NCBI RefSeq assembly: GCF_000485595.1
Contig: NW_014577392.1
Span: 185,093 to 211,997, forward strand
Direction: 5' to 3'
Length of the DNA stretch: 26,905 nt
Source: Priapulus caudatus
Taxonomy: Eukaryota; Priapulida; Priapulimorpha; Priapulimorphida; Priapulidae
Shown here: one piece after another, positions 18,121 through 26,905 of the stretch
Layout: each line of letters starts with the position of its first letter
How positions within the stretch are numbered: position 1 is the first letter of the stretch
Notes under the pieces: model-generated
Databases searched by the model: none
Seen by the model: only the letters and a program-made list of their open reading frames with translations
What the model was told of the DNA's origin: nothing
Translations under genes and position numbers: made by a program

Positions 18121-18400
18121 GATGGCGGCCGTAAAAGATTTCCGGGTTTGGCCAATGGCGCTCAAACATAGTTACGGCTGAATACAAACTATCTTCAACC
18201 ATGTTCCACTTCATTGTCTATATCTACTCATTTTTCATCTTCATCAATCCTGATGACTGCTTTATCCGTATCGTAGAAACTGATAAGTCTAGCAGACGAC
18301 TCTGAAATCGGTTCACATTAGGCTACATTGACACGCTTTGGCCAACGGTCCGTAAACAAACGCGCGAGTGCCTCGCCTGACGTCACACTACGTCACGCGA
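18121..18400. promoter_or_regulatory. Candidate promoter-like motif cluster
   Basis: GATGGCGGC (18121-18129, YY1-like), TTTCCGGG (18139 on, ETS-like), GGCCAAT (18150-18156, CCAAT box), a perfect CRE TGACGTCA (18378-18385) and a second TACGTCA (18389-18395), followed by CACGCGAAAA (E2F-like). CpG is denser here than in flanking DNA. No first exon could be identified on either side, so the target gene is unknown. Confidence 0.3.
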
Positions 18401-18429
18401 AAAGATAGGGGCGAGCGCTTTGCGCTTCA

Positions 18430-19195
18430 GCAAAATTCTTTACATTGGGAACATCAAAAAATATTTTTTCTCATACACCGAAAACCATTCAACCTGTAAA
18501 TTCTCACAGTAGTTAGCCTTACATAACATAGTTAATTTGATATATGTAACTATTTTCATTTCACTAAAGCGAGGCCTTTAAATTGCTGTGTCACCTCTAT
18601 ACTTCGATGTTTGACAGCACCAACTGTGACATTTTTCCCGATTGACAATAGTTAAAACGACGAGAGATATTTGTGCTTAAATTCAAATTCTAATTTACAG
18701 AAGAATGCATTGTAACAACAATATCGACTGCAAACATTGGGGGGGTAACAAATTTGTAAGATAGCCAAGAGAGATGATGAGAGGGAAAAAGACCTAGAGG
18801 AAGGAGAGCGAGAGCTAGCAAAAAGAGAAGAGAGAAGAGAGAGGTGGGAGCCAATTGGCATTAGCAGAGTTAGAGAGAATGTTGACATACATGGATGCAT
18901 GGCCATGGTCAGCCACGCGCCACAAACCTATACTATCACAGAGTGAACAATATGTCCCCACTTGTGTGTGTGTATGGGAATGTGTCCAGCAAAATACAGG
19001 CAATTGACACTTTCTGTCGACACGTCTGCCAACGGGTTTGGTGTCTTTGTTCGCGGTTGTCTTGATATGTTTAGAAAACTAGGGGTTGCCGTATTTCCTG
19101 AAGGAGCTGGAAATGAGTGAAACAGACATTCTCACTCTTTCGTTTCCTTCTACAGCCTTAAAAATATCAACGCGAAAACTATAGACCAGAAGAAA
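18430..19195. other. Non-coding stretch with a purine-rich segment
   Basis: A GA-rich piece at about 18770-18850 reads as a highly charged stretch (E/R/K) in one plus frame that is open from about 18751 to 18946. It has no start codon context or homology I recognise. The rest shows nothing. Confidence 0.3.
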
Positions 19196-19225
19196 GGGGA
19201 GGACGAGTACGTGATTAGTGATTAA

Positions 19226-19680
19226 GAGGAGGCAAGGGAGATAGAAAAGAAAAAGAGGAGGGCCGCACGAAAAAGAAATAGAAGAAGGGATGAGATGACG
19301 AAAGTGATAGAAGAACGTGAGGAGACAAAGGGAGATAGAAGAAGTGAAGAGACAAATAGAGATAGAAGAAGTGAGGCAGACAAATAGAGATAGAAGACGT
19401 TGTGAGGAGACAAATAGAGATAGAGAAGTGAGGCAGACAGAATAGAGATAGAAGAACGTGAGGAGGACAAATATAGATAGAAGAAGTGCAGAGACAAATA
19501 GAGATAGAAGAAGTGAGGGAGACAAATAGAGAAGAAGAAGTGAGGGAGACAAATAGAGATAGAAGAAGTGAGGAGGACAAATAGACGATAGAGAAGTGAG
19601 GAGACCAAGATAGAGATTAGAAGACATGGTGAGAGGACAAATAGAGATAGAATGAGTAGGGATGAGCAAGGAAAAGGAGC
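19226..19680 (+). repeat. 27-bp minisatellite (AGATAGAAGAAGTGAGGAGACAA type)
   Basis: About 12 units of 27-31 bases, each containing AGATAGAAGAAGTGAGG and GACAAATAG, run from about 19310 to 19650, preceded by a purine-rich lead. The ideal unit length is a multiple of three and in one plus frame encodes DRRSEETNR. However, indels between units and a stop at about 19385 break that frame. The 216-codon minus frame is Ser/Leu/Phe low complexity and is not supported. Confidence 0.85.
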
Positions 19681-19805
19681 AAGATGTGGCGCGCATAAGC
19701 TTATAGCTATCACACTTTGCCATAGCCATGGTTGTATATGTACGGTGATAGGGACCTGCTAGATTTACTTTATTATTAGCGAATATTGAAATTCATAATA
19801 TCAGG

Positions 19806-19852
19806 GGTTAATAATGACAGAATTTTCTTTGGCCAGATCGTCATTATTAACC
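19806..19852. repeat. 13-bp perfect inverted repeat
   Basis: GGTTAATAATGAC (19806-19818) and GTCATTATTAACC (19840-19852) are perfect complements around a 21-base spacer. Imperfect pairing extends outward through ATATCA/TGATAA. Confidence 0.75.
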
Positions 19853-20294
19853 ATTGATAATAGCTTAGTTCCATTTATATATATAGCAAAATACCGATAA
19901 AAGAGTGAAACACACAAAAAGCATTACAACAATAATAGCATAACATTAACATCTAAATATAATCATCAATTATATATTATTTTTTATATAAATTAACATG
20001 TGAGTAAATCATCATTAAAATATCATATAAATATATAAATATCAATTTAGCCAGAGTAGAAGGAGGAAATAGCGAACGAAGCTTCGTGAAACGCCGCCTG
20101 GTGGGGGCGGGCCGGGGCTCATTACATAAATATAGGCCGGCGGGGCTGCAATTATAGGTGCTCCGGTTCGGCTTAGCTTTATTTGACTTGTTGCAGGGCC
20201 TCTGCGCATTTTTGACTCTTCCTATGTACATTTCTCACGTGAATGATGTTATTTATGTATATATGCCGAAATAATGCCCAGACGCGCGCCCGCA
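19853..20294. other. Non-coding stretch, AT-rich then GC-rich
   Basis: AT-rich to about 20080, then a GC-rich patch (GGGGGCGGGCCGGGGC at about 20103-20118). No gene is recognised. Confidence 0.4.
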
Positions 20295-20299
20295 CACAT

Positions 20300-20583
20300 C
20301 AGGGCCGTAGTCTGAGGGGAGGGGGGGGGGAAGAGAAGCTGCTCCCTAGATTTTGGAACAAAATAAAAAGACAAGCTTAGCTACTAAAAGAGAATTGTCG
20401 TAGTCAGAATGAAGGCTGTACAGGTATAGGTACTCAAAAGTGCCTCAAATACCATCCCCTGCGATCTACATTTTCAAAATTTTCTGGGGGAGAACCCCCA
20501 AACCCCCCACCTGTTTCTCACATCCTCCTCGAAATCCTGCACCCACCACTGCCCCCTAGGAAATTGGTCAGCCTACGGCCCTG
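20300..20583 (-). mobile_element. 284-bp hAT-like MITE with CACAT flanks
   Basis: Ends CAGGGCCGTAG (20300-20310) and CTACGGCCCTG (20573-20583) are perfect inverted repeats. CACAT directly abuts both ends (20295-20299 and 20584-20588). The core, read on the minus strand, matches 782-965 closely. The CAGGG-type terminus is typical of hAT elements, although those normally make 8-bp duplications, so the superfamily is tentative. A G12 run lies just inside the left end. Confidence 0.8.
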
Positions 20584-20654
20584 CACATACACGCATGCAT
20601 GCACACATGAATGCCTAGATAGAAATATACCTTGTACCTTAGAAAACCCCGCGC

Positions 20655-21090
20655 ATGTCTTTTCTACATCGTTCTACTTCTCCGCCTTTTTCCTCCTCTA
20701 CAATTTTCCCACTAACAGCTCTCCTCCACCTCTTTCTCCTCGTGCCTCCTACGTGTTGTTCTGCTTCATCTCCTCCACCTAATTATCCCCCCCCCCATAT
20801 CTCCACGACCTTTACTCCTATACATTTGCCCTTCCCAATACCTTTTCGCTTTCTATGTATATTCTTCCGCCTCCTCCTCTTCCTCATCCTACTCTTCTTC
20901 TCCTCTTCCTCCTCCTACTTCTCCCCCTCCTCTCCCTTCTACTTTTCTTCCTCCCCCTCCTACTTCTCCTCTTCCTATTGCTCCTTCCAACATGACTATA
21001 ATCACTCCTCTACATTCGCCCTCCGTGAACACCTTTTCCCCCTCACTCCCTATATCTTCTCCTGCCGCCGCCGCCTCCTCCTCATCCTAC
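20655..21090 (+). repeat. CT-rich low-complexity tract
   Basis: Irregular TCCTCC/CTTCTCCTC-rich sequence without a clear unit length. Frames across it encode Ser/Phe/Pro runs only. Confidence 0.75.
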
Positions 21091-21587
21091 GCCTCTATGC
21101 GCACCTACTTCACCTACTCTTCTGACATTTTTACAGACTCAACCACCTGCACGAAATGGGATCGAGTAAGTGGCTATTATAATTTTGTGAGTTTTTTATG
21201 CCGCATACGATGATGCGACAAAATCCCAATATCTATAGGCTAACATTACCCCAGTTGCAAGCGAGCAGAAATGAGACAGTTAACGATTCTTTCTTGTATT
21301 TTTGAATTTCGAAATCCTTTACATTGTTTTTATTTAAAATACTGATCACTATTGCTGCACGACCACTGATCTCCCTATACTAACAGACTAACAGTTAGTG
21401 TATATAGAGACAGAGAACGTATATCATATGATGCGATAGAGATCAGTGCGCACCACACACTAGCATCAGCCGTCCAGCACCACACCAACATATTGCTCCT
21501 GACGCGATAAACCTTGTCAAAATCAAGGCAGAACAAACGCCCATTTGTAAATATTTTGTGTTAGTGTATCATCAGGCGATTATAATA
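21091..21587. other. Non-coding stretch with hairpins
   Basis: CACTGATCTC (21364-21373) pairs perfectly with GAGATCAGTG (21439-21448). A smaller stem, CTAAC/GTTAG, lies inside. No gene is recognised. Confidence 0.45.
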
Positions 21588-23247
21588 ATGTACATATTTT
21601 AGCTCATTAATATAGACATAATATCACTTAATAATTCAATTCCTTTGTGTAACTGTGTTATTTTCAATCTTAATCTTTACATTATGAGAGGGTTCGTTGG
21701 GCTCTCGTAAGACGTCTCGTAACACTTACTACATACGTAGTAACATACGAATGACCTGTTCTGAAGTTATAATACCCAGTAGGCAAAAGCATCCCTATGT
21801 GACATTACAAATGGATGTGTTCAGCGTGACCCCAAACATTTTGATAATTTTGTTATTTCTTGAAAAATTTGAGGCATTTCTAAAAGCAAACAATTAATAC
21901 TCAAGGGCATTATCAATCATTACAGAACATATATAAGATTATGGACTCGATATAATCAAAGAATAATTTCAAGTTTGGGTTTTTCACGTACAAACTATCC
22001 ATTGGCTTTAAATTAAGTCCCACAAACAATACATGTATGTAAAAAAAATAAATTTTAAAAACGGTGTGACAGTTTCATTTGAAAACTCTAATCATATTTT
22101 AGCATACAAACTAAATTTGTCTGCTGTAATGTTATTGCTACCCTGTTTCTTAATAGAAAGTACATGAAAGCATTGGTTGTAAAATGACTTTATTACTTGG
22201 GAAGCATATGAAATAAAACCCTTTCGATGCCAAGATGAATAATACAAACCTATTTCTAATGTGGGCTATTGTTTGTTTGGTTTTTTATCACCTTGTTCTA
22301 ATGAACATTAATTATGGTGGGCAGATTTACTTTCACATTTATTAGAGAACTGAAAGGCCAATTTGGTATGGAGCAGATTTTGCTGGAAATAGTAGTTATC
22401 CATGGATATTGAAGAAGTAGTTGATAACTGTCCTGAAATAATACGTTTTTGAAACACTGTAGGCCTACATGTACATATGGCGTCTACATTAATATAGCAT
22501 CAGTTGGATGAGAATAATTTTGGTATGAAAAGTATGATATAGTTTTGAAGGCTGATAATGGGTCACAACGCATATATGATTTTTTCAGCTTGAATTAATG
22601 AAGAGGGCTAAAAAATAACTGATCCAGTTAATCAAATCACATATTGGAATAGAGTTAGCATTGTTGTTGGGTTACATATTGTATCTATCTTTACGCTGCT
22701 ACGGCTCTGGTGGCTTCTAGTACTATAGCGCGAGCTATCTTACTCGGTGCGACAGAGCGAAGGCTACTCGTACGAGTACGGTATAGCCACGTATTGTAAG
22801 TGAAGTGTTACGAGACGTCCTTACGGGAGATTATAGAGTAGGCATATAGTTTCTGAAGCTATAATGGTCACCAACTATATGAGATTTGTTTCATTGAATT
22901 AATGAAGAGGGTAAAAAATAAGGATCAAGTTAATCAAATCACATACTATGAATAGGGTTACATTGTTAGTTTGGGTACATTATTGTATCTAACTTTACTC
23001 TAGCTCTGCTGCTTCTATGACTATAGCCGCGCGGAGCTATGCTTTACTCTGGCGACAGAGCGAAGGGCTACTCGTACGAGTACGTATACCTACGTATGTC
23101 TGTAAGTAAGTGTTACGAGGACCGTCTTACGGGGAGCCCAAACCCTCTCATAACTTTAAGATTACGATGATAAATAACACAGTTACACAAAGAACTGTAA
23201 TTATAAGTGAATATTATATTCCTATTATTATATGAGTAAAATGTGGA
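21588..23247. mobile_element. 1.66-kb element with ~150-bp terminal inverted repeats
   Basis: Left-end sequence 21588-21740 is complementary in order to 23088-23247. Shared phrases include CCTTTGTGTAACTGTGTTAT, TATGAGAGGGTT, CTCGTAAGACG and CTCGTAACACTTACT. The AT-rich interior (21740-22537) has no recognisable protein. The right half contains a tandem duplication. It is probably a non-autonomous DNA transposon; no target duplication was confirmed. Confidence 0.75.
22538..23125 (+). repeat. ~305-bp tandem duplication inside the TIR element
   Basis: Two consecutive copies (about 22538-22845 and 22846-23125) share GAATTAATGAAGAGGG, AGTTAATCAAATCACATA, GCGACAGAGCGAAGG, CTACTCGTACGAGTACG and GTGTTACGAG. 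Each copy ends in part of the terminal repeat. Many single-base differences separate them. Confidence 0.85.
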
Positions 23248-23877
23248 TCGTTTAAAACTTACTTATAATCGGCCTGATGGATGGGGACGGCTGCGGGACT
23301 ATTCGGCCTATAGCCGAATCCGGTCCTTACGATTTCGGCCCCATAACGACTCGGCCGGATACGACTTCCGCCATAAATATAATTACGTTGAATCCAAACG
23401 CTTCTGGGATATATTTAAATTATTGCCATATAGAGATATGTGTTTTCCGCTACCAGTAACAAGTTTATGTGGGGTTTACCGTTTATCATGACAGTAATAA
23501 TGACGTCGATCGTAATAATGACGTTGTATGGCGTTAAAAAGATGGCTGCGCCACTCACGAGACTGTAATTATGTAAAGACTGTCTGATATGATAGTAAAA
23601 ACCACATACGAAATGATAAATTAGTCCATATTGAATGATAGTAATTAATATTCATGCCACCACTTATCTTATAGTCACACGATTCCAACACAAAGGCAAT
23701 AATATAGTAAACATAAATGCGTAGTGGCGCGTACTACTATACTATGTACTATTAGTAATTGTACTACTAGTAGTGACTAGTACTAATACTTTACAAGTGG
23801 TCACTGACTGTAACCTAGCTCTATACTCTAGTAATCCCATATGTATAGTATCCCCTAAGTAGGCCCATATGAATCAG
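23248..23877. other. Non-coding stretch
   Basis: Includes a near-perfect palindrome ATTCGGCCTATAGCCGAAT at about 23302-23320, a direct repeat TAATAATGACG near 23490-23517, and a palindrome-rich TACTAGTAGTAC area near 23725-23790. No gene is seen. Confidence 0.45.
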
Positions 23878-24395
23878 GTTGGGTTAAATCACGAGAGGGG
23901 TCAACAAGGATGTAATTATCACCGTTGCACTTTGCCCATTCTATAAGAAGCTATCCACAGACTAGAAAGGAAAAATGAAGAAGGTGTAGGGAGGGAAAGA
24001 ACACAGGGATATGCTGTATGCCTGATGATGCTGGTCTTGATGCAGATAATAAAAGGGAACTGCAGAATATAACTAGATAAGGCAGCAGGCTTTGCGCAGA
24101 AGCACTACAAAATGCATATACTGGCGAAGACAAGTCTCAAGTCATGATTTTTTAATTAATAATAAGGCAGCAATATGAGGATGGCAAATTTCGAAACTAT
24201 GGAGGCTGTCTTAGAAACCGTTAACAAATACACATAACCTAAGAAATTAAATAAAACAATAACATAGAAAACTGTGTCGAACTACGTGAAGGTGAGTGGA
24301 GTAAAGCGCAAGGAAATACCCGAGGATAATAGCAACGAAGCATATGATAGCATATACCATAATGCAGAGAAGCGGAGAATAAGCTGCAGCAGTGC
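23878..24395 (+). pseudogene. LINE reverse transcriptase fragment, motifs B-D (5' truncated)
   Basis: Piecewise translation on the plus strand gives reverse-transcriptase blocks in order. The first is a motif B-like segment (SREGSTRM, stop, LSPLHFAHSI; about 23891-23947). A helix segment (EAIHRLERKNEEGVGRERTQ) follows. Next is motif C with PDDAGLDADNKRELQNIT (about 24020-24070), where the usual tyrosine-alanine-aspartate-aspartate core reads PDD. Last is motif D ending KSQVMIF. At least two frameshifts and two stops interrupt it. Nothing upstream of 23878 looks like motif A, so the element is 5' truncated. A further open frame at 24274-24475 (SNYVKVSGVKRKEIPEDN) may be LINE-derived but is not recognised. 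Confidence 0.65.
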
Positions 24396-24638
24396 GCTCA
24401 TAGGGTCTATCATCCCCCAGTACTGCCGGAACTACCCTGGTAACTATCTAGCTGATATGGTTAGGGTTAGGGAGTAGGCGTAGGCGACTCCCTATAGACT
24501 CGTTAGTGGAGTAGGCGTAGGCGACTCCCTATAGACTCGTTAGTGGAGTAGGCGAGGTACGGTCCGGCATATTAGATAGTAGTATTTAGTACCAGGGTAC
24601 GTTCCGGCAGTACCCTTGTGGACATAGACCCTCTCAGC
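24396..24638. mobile_element. Foldback element inserted in the LINE, with 37-bp tandem core
   Basis: The left arm (GGGTCTAT at 24402 on, then GTACTGCCGGAACTACCCTG) pairs with the right arm (CCAGGGTACGTTCCGGCAGT, then GGACATAGACCC) ending near 24638. The inner arms TATCTAGCTGATATG and CATATTAGATA also pair. The core has GGTTAGGGTTAGGG (24459-24472) and two full 37-bp units (24471-24544) plus a partial third. Related copies lie at 8325-8359 with 12057-12330, and at 13529-13775. Confidence 0.75.
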
Positions 24639-25376
24639 GTTACTGGGTAAAAGGGAACAGGCACATCCTCAAGCCCTTGAAAATACCCAAAATCAGCTTG
24701 GCAGGGAACTGTTAGGTGCCCCACCTTACGCGGGTATTGAAACAATAAGGGGGGAGCTTGGATGGTCCACGTTTGAGGAGAGAGAAGCGAAGAGCAAACT
24801 TAAATATTTAGGGAGATTAAGTTATATGGATGAAGAGAGGAAATGCAGGGGAATAGCAGAAGCTATCAGTGCAGGAAATTTTACGTCGGATTGGAATAGA
24901 CGAGTAAAATTCCTGGGGGGAACGTATGACGAAGAACAGTTATTGATAAATATAGACTGGGAAAACAGCGAATCATGGAACAATACGGTGGAGAAAATTA
25001 TTATAAAAGGCAGCACAGTCAGATGGAGAAAGGGGATGGTAAACAAAAGCACACAGCTAGAGCTATATATAAAGGGAAAACATTTCCTAAACAAGAAACC
25101 TTTTACAATAATAATAAAATCGGCAGTAAGCTGCTGTATCAATGTATAGCGGGATGCCACCCCGTAAATAAAAGAACCAGGAGATGGTTAGGGGAAGAAA
25201 ATTGCACTGTGTGCAATAAGGGAGAACCAGAAGATCTAAAGCATTTCCTGTTAGTTTGCCCGGCATACAAACACCTAAGGAAGATCATGTGGGGCGTACA
25301 GGCTCCAAGAAGTGGGGGTCACCCCTGCACAGTTGGAGGAAAGGCAGGTGATGCTCACCATCTTGAGGCTAAATGA
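24639..25376 (+). pseudogene. LINE reverse transcriptase C-terminal region, copy B
   Basis: An open frame from about 24660 reads LGRELLGAPPYAGIE, RGELGW, KLKYLGRLSYMDEE and WRKGMVNKS, all typical of the region after the polymerase domain in LINE ORF2 proteins. A frameshift near 25083 (A-rich site) is needed to continue into GSKLLYQCIAG and the C-x2-C-x9-H-x4-C zinc-knuckle-like motif (CTVC...HFLLVC, 25203-25259), then CPAYKHLRKIM and a stop at 25374-25376. The order of blocks and the CCHC end identify a non-LTR retrotransposon; the clade is not assigned. It lies just right of a foldback insertion that separates it from the polymerase motifs. Confidence 0.8.
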
Positions 25377-25655
25377 ACATAGATTGGGATTGGGTAGAGC
25401 AGGTTAAACATTACTTAGATTGAGTTAGAATCAGCCTGGAAGCTCCGGATCAAAATCTCCCGTTAAAGTGACGACATCTCCCGGTATATCATGTTGTATA
25501 GCATTGTAATTGTACTGTATCTGTCAGAAAATTTATCATTTTAACTACTAAACACTATTGCTTTTATCAGATTTTTTCTCCATGAAAAAAACTGTTGTCA
25601 GTACATGTATTTGTATCTGAATTCATGCAACAAAAATTTAATAATAATAATAAAA
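25377..25655 (+). mobile_element. LINE 3' UTR and TAA-repeat tail
   Basis: Non-coding sequence after the ORF stop, ending in TTTAATAATAATAATAA at about 25637-25653, a simple-repeat tail characteristic of several LINE clades in place of poly(A). The same tail closes copy A at 14901-14917. Confidence 0.75.
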
Positions 25656-25704
25656 AGGGAAATACCGATCTAAAGGTTCCCGTTCATACATAGTACTAAA
25701 GTAA

Positions 25705-26040
25705 TATAGCCTGCGTAGTTGCCGCAGGGCTATAGAACATTCTATTACGAATGCTAGGGACCAACTTATTCACGGTTACTCGCGGATATAAAACGTCTGT
25801 GGTAGGCAATTAATGCCTCTTGTCCGAAGTGAATATGTCTTAAGTTATATCAGCTACTAAAATTTAACCTCTAACTATCGTTGAAATTGTCTGCTTGCGG
25901 TATTTCTTGTGAACGAATATTATTTACGAACTTCATACGGCCATTTTTGTGGCGCTGCCCAGCGCCAGCGTCAGCGGGTTGGTCGCTAGCATTTGTAATA
26001 GAATGTTCTATAGCCCTGCGGCAACTGTACGCAGGCTATA
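25705..26040. mobile_element. 336-bp MITE with ~55-bp terminal inverted repeats, copy B
   Basis: The left end TATAGCCTGCGTAGTTGCCG continues with CAGGGCTATAGAACATTC and ATTACGAATGCTAG. The right end is the complement (CTAGCATTTGTAATAGAATG, TTCTATAGCCCTGCGGCAAC, GCAGGCTATA). A direct repeat, GTACTAAAG followed by TAA or CTAA, lies just outside both ends (25693-25704 and 26041-26053) and is a candidate target duplication of 12-13 bases. The element has no coding capacity. Confidence 0.85.
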
Positions 26041-26905
26041 GTACTAAAGCTAACTGTAACCCTACTCTTGTATCTTGGTGTATGTATGTTGTAATATGTG
26101 GCTATCCACAAGTTACCCCTCTTCGCCCACAGGGAATAATCCACAGAGGATAGATGGATAGATATCACGTTAATTATATCGTATGCATATTGCTAGCTCT
26201 AAGAAACGGTCTTGCTAGGGTTAGACGACCATGTATTGTATAGACAATCAGTCGCACAGCCTCGTCGGGCTAGCAATAGTAGCATATTGCCATTTAATGA
26301 CCCAGTGTCACAGTGCTCCTGTGTTAGAGAGAGTGGATGAGTGTGAATTTTTATCACTGCCAGTGATAAAAATTTACACTCCTTATGCACTCACTCTAAG
26401 CGAGTAAAAATTTATGTTAATATTCATCGAAAAGCCACCAAGAATAAGAGGGTTTACCGTTTCTATAGTTATAATTCCATAACCAGCAAAATAACTACGG
26501 TTTTACAGTTTTATGATTATCCTATTACAATTCCAAAACTTTGATACATTTTTACCACTAAAGTGAAAATTAACCAATTCATGCAATCTACACTTAAAAC
26601 TCCCAGGAACATCTAGATGCACCTAGAATCCTAGATGGATAGTGGAGCGCAATTTTCGTGTTACTTTAGGAGAAAACGAATATCGATGGTGGTTCGTCCC
26701 ATATGAGGTTTGCCCCTGAAATTTGAGCTCAACCGTGGCTCGGATGACCACGTAAAATGGCAGTCCCGTCTTCAGTAATACTAAGGCCAATGGGGACGTA
26801 AAAGAACCACTGAGGGTGCAAAAAAACTCTGGCTGTGACCACCCTCAGTGCCATTCGGCTAAATTGCTAACTACCTGGCTTTACCCAAGCTAGGTTCAAC
26901 CCCCA
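26041..26905. other. Non-coding remainder of segmental copy B, with hairpins
   Basis: Collinear with 15322-16227. Two clear hairpins are present: GTGTGAATTTTTATCACTG (26341-26359) with its complement at 26361-26379, and CACTGAGGGTG (26808-26818) with CACCCTCAGTG (26840-26850). No gene is seen. The copy runs off the window end. Confidence 0.6.

Noticed and set aside
19310-19650. CRISPR-like regular spacing
   Set aside because: The units are contiguous variants of one 27-bp repeat with no unique spacers, and the genome is eukaryotic.
19079-19729. Minus-strand frames of 216, 163 and 121 codons resembling hydrophobic membrane proteins
   Set aside because: The Ser/Leu/Tyr/Phe pattern is the antisense of a 27-bp minisatellite and occurs in three overlapping frames.
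20655-21125. 156-codon plus-strand frame
   Set aside because: A CT-rich low-complexity tract with Ser/Phe/Pro bias and no domain.
24274-24477. 67-codon frame as a host gene
   Set aside because: It starts with GTG, ends inside the foldback element and sits between LINE fragments; a LINE-derived origin is more likely.

Overview
This window is metazoan nuclear DNA, most likely from a non-vertebrate (probably marine) animal. The evidence is one spliced protein-coding gene with GT/AG introns of 1.4-1.7 kb, a decayed LINE retrotransposon, many short inverted-repeat elements (MITEs and foldbacks), long GGA/TCC minisatellites and no prokaryote-style gene packing. The lineage cannot be fixed from the sequence alone.

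Gene content. The only host gene I can support is the 5' half of methylthioribose-1-phosphate isomerase (MRI1/mtnA family, methionine salvage) on the minus strand. Exon 1 is 3744-3610, exon 2 is 2157-1922 and exon 3 is 184-18. The reading phase is continuous across both introns, giving 179 residues that include the catalytic-cysteine motif. The rest of the gene lies left of base 1. The long proline/serine/leucine-rich or glutamate/glycine/arginine-rich open frames at 6.3-7.4, 8.5-11.5, 17.2-17.9 and 19.1-19.7 kb are by-products of purine/pyrimidine-rich satellites, not genes.

Layout. 1-3.75 kb: MRI1 with intronic MITE fragments and two copies of a SINE-like repeat. 3.75-8.3 kb: gene 5' flank with a clean MITE (AATTCA target duplication), a regulatory-looking cluster near 5.72-5.79 kb, a 49-bp hairpin tandem array and a GGA satellite. 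8.3-12.3 kb: a composite element of about 3.7 kb. It is bounded by inverted repeats, sits inside a second foldback element with a CCGG duplication, and carries a purine-rich block that switches to a pyrimidine-rich block. 12.4-13.4 kb: short inverted repeats and a nearly complete 760-bp palindrome. 13504-13528: a 25-N assembly gap. 13.5-16.2 kb: an insertion-rich copy of the segment seen again at 24.46-26.9 kb. 16.2-21.5 kb: mostly non-coding, with a second TCC block, a possible promoter cluster at 18.1-18.4 kb, a 27-bp minisatellite and a hAT-like MITE. 21.6-23.25 kb: a 1.66-kb element with long terminal inverted repeats and an internal tandem duplication. 23.9-26.9 kb: a 5'-truncated LINE split by a foldback element, followed by a 336-bp MITE.

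Interpretation. Apart from MRI1 this is repeat-dominated sequence. The main signals are nested insertions, long foldbacks and strand-switching satellites. A caveat runs through 11.5-16.4 kb and parts of 22.7-26.9 kb: repeat copies differ mainly by single-base insertions and deletions, as expected from uncorrected long-read sequence. Some frameshifts, and possibly the 2.4-2.7 kb duplication itself, may therefore be assembly products.
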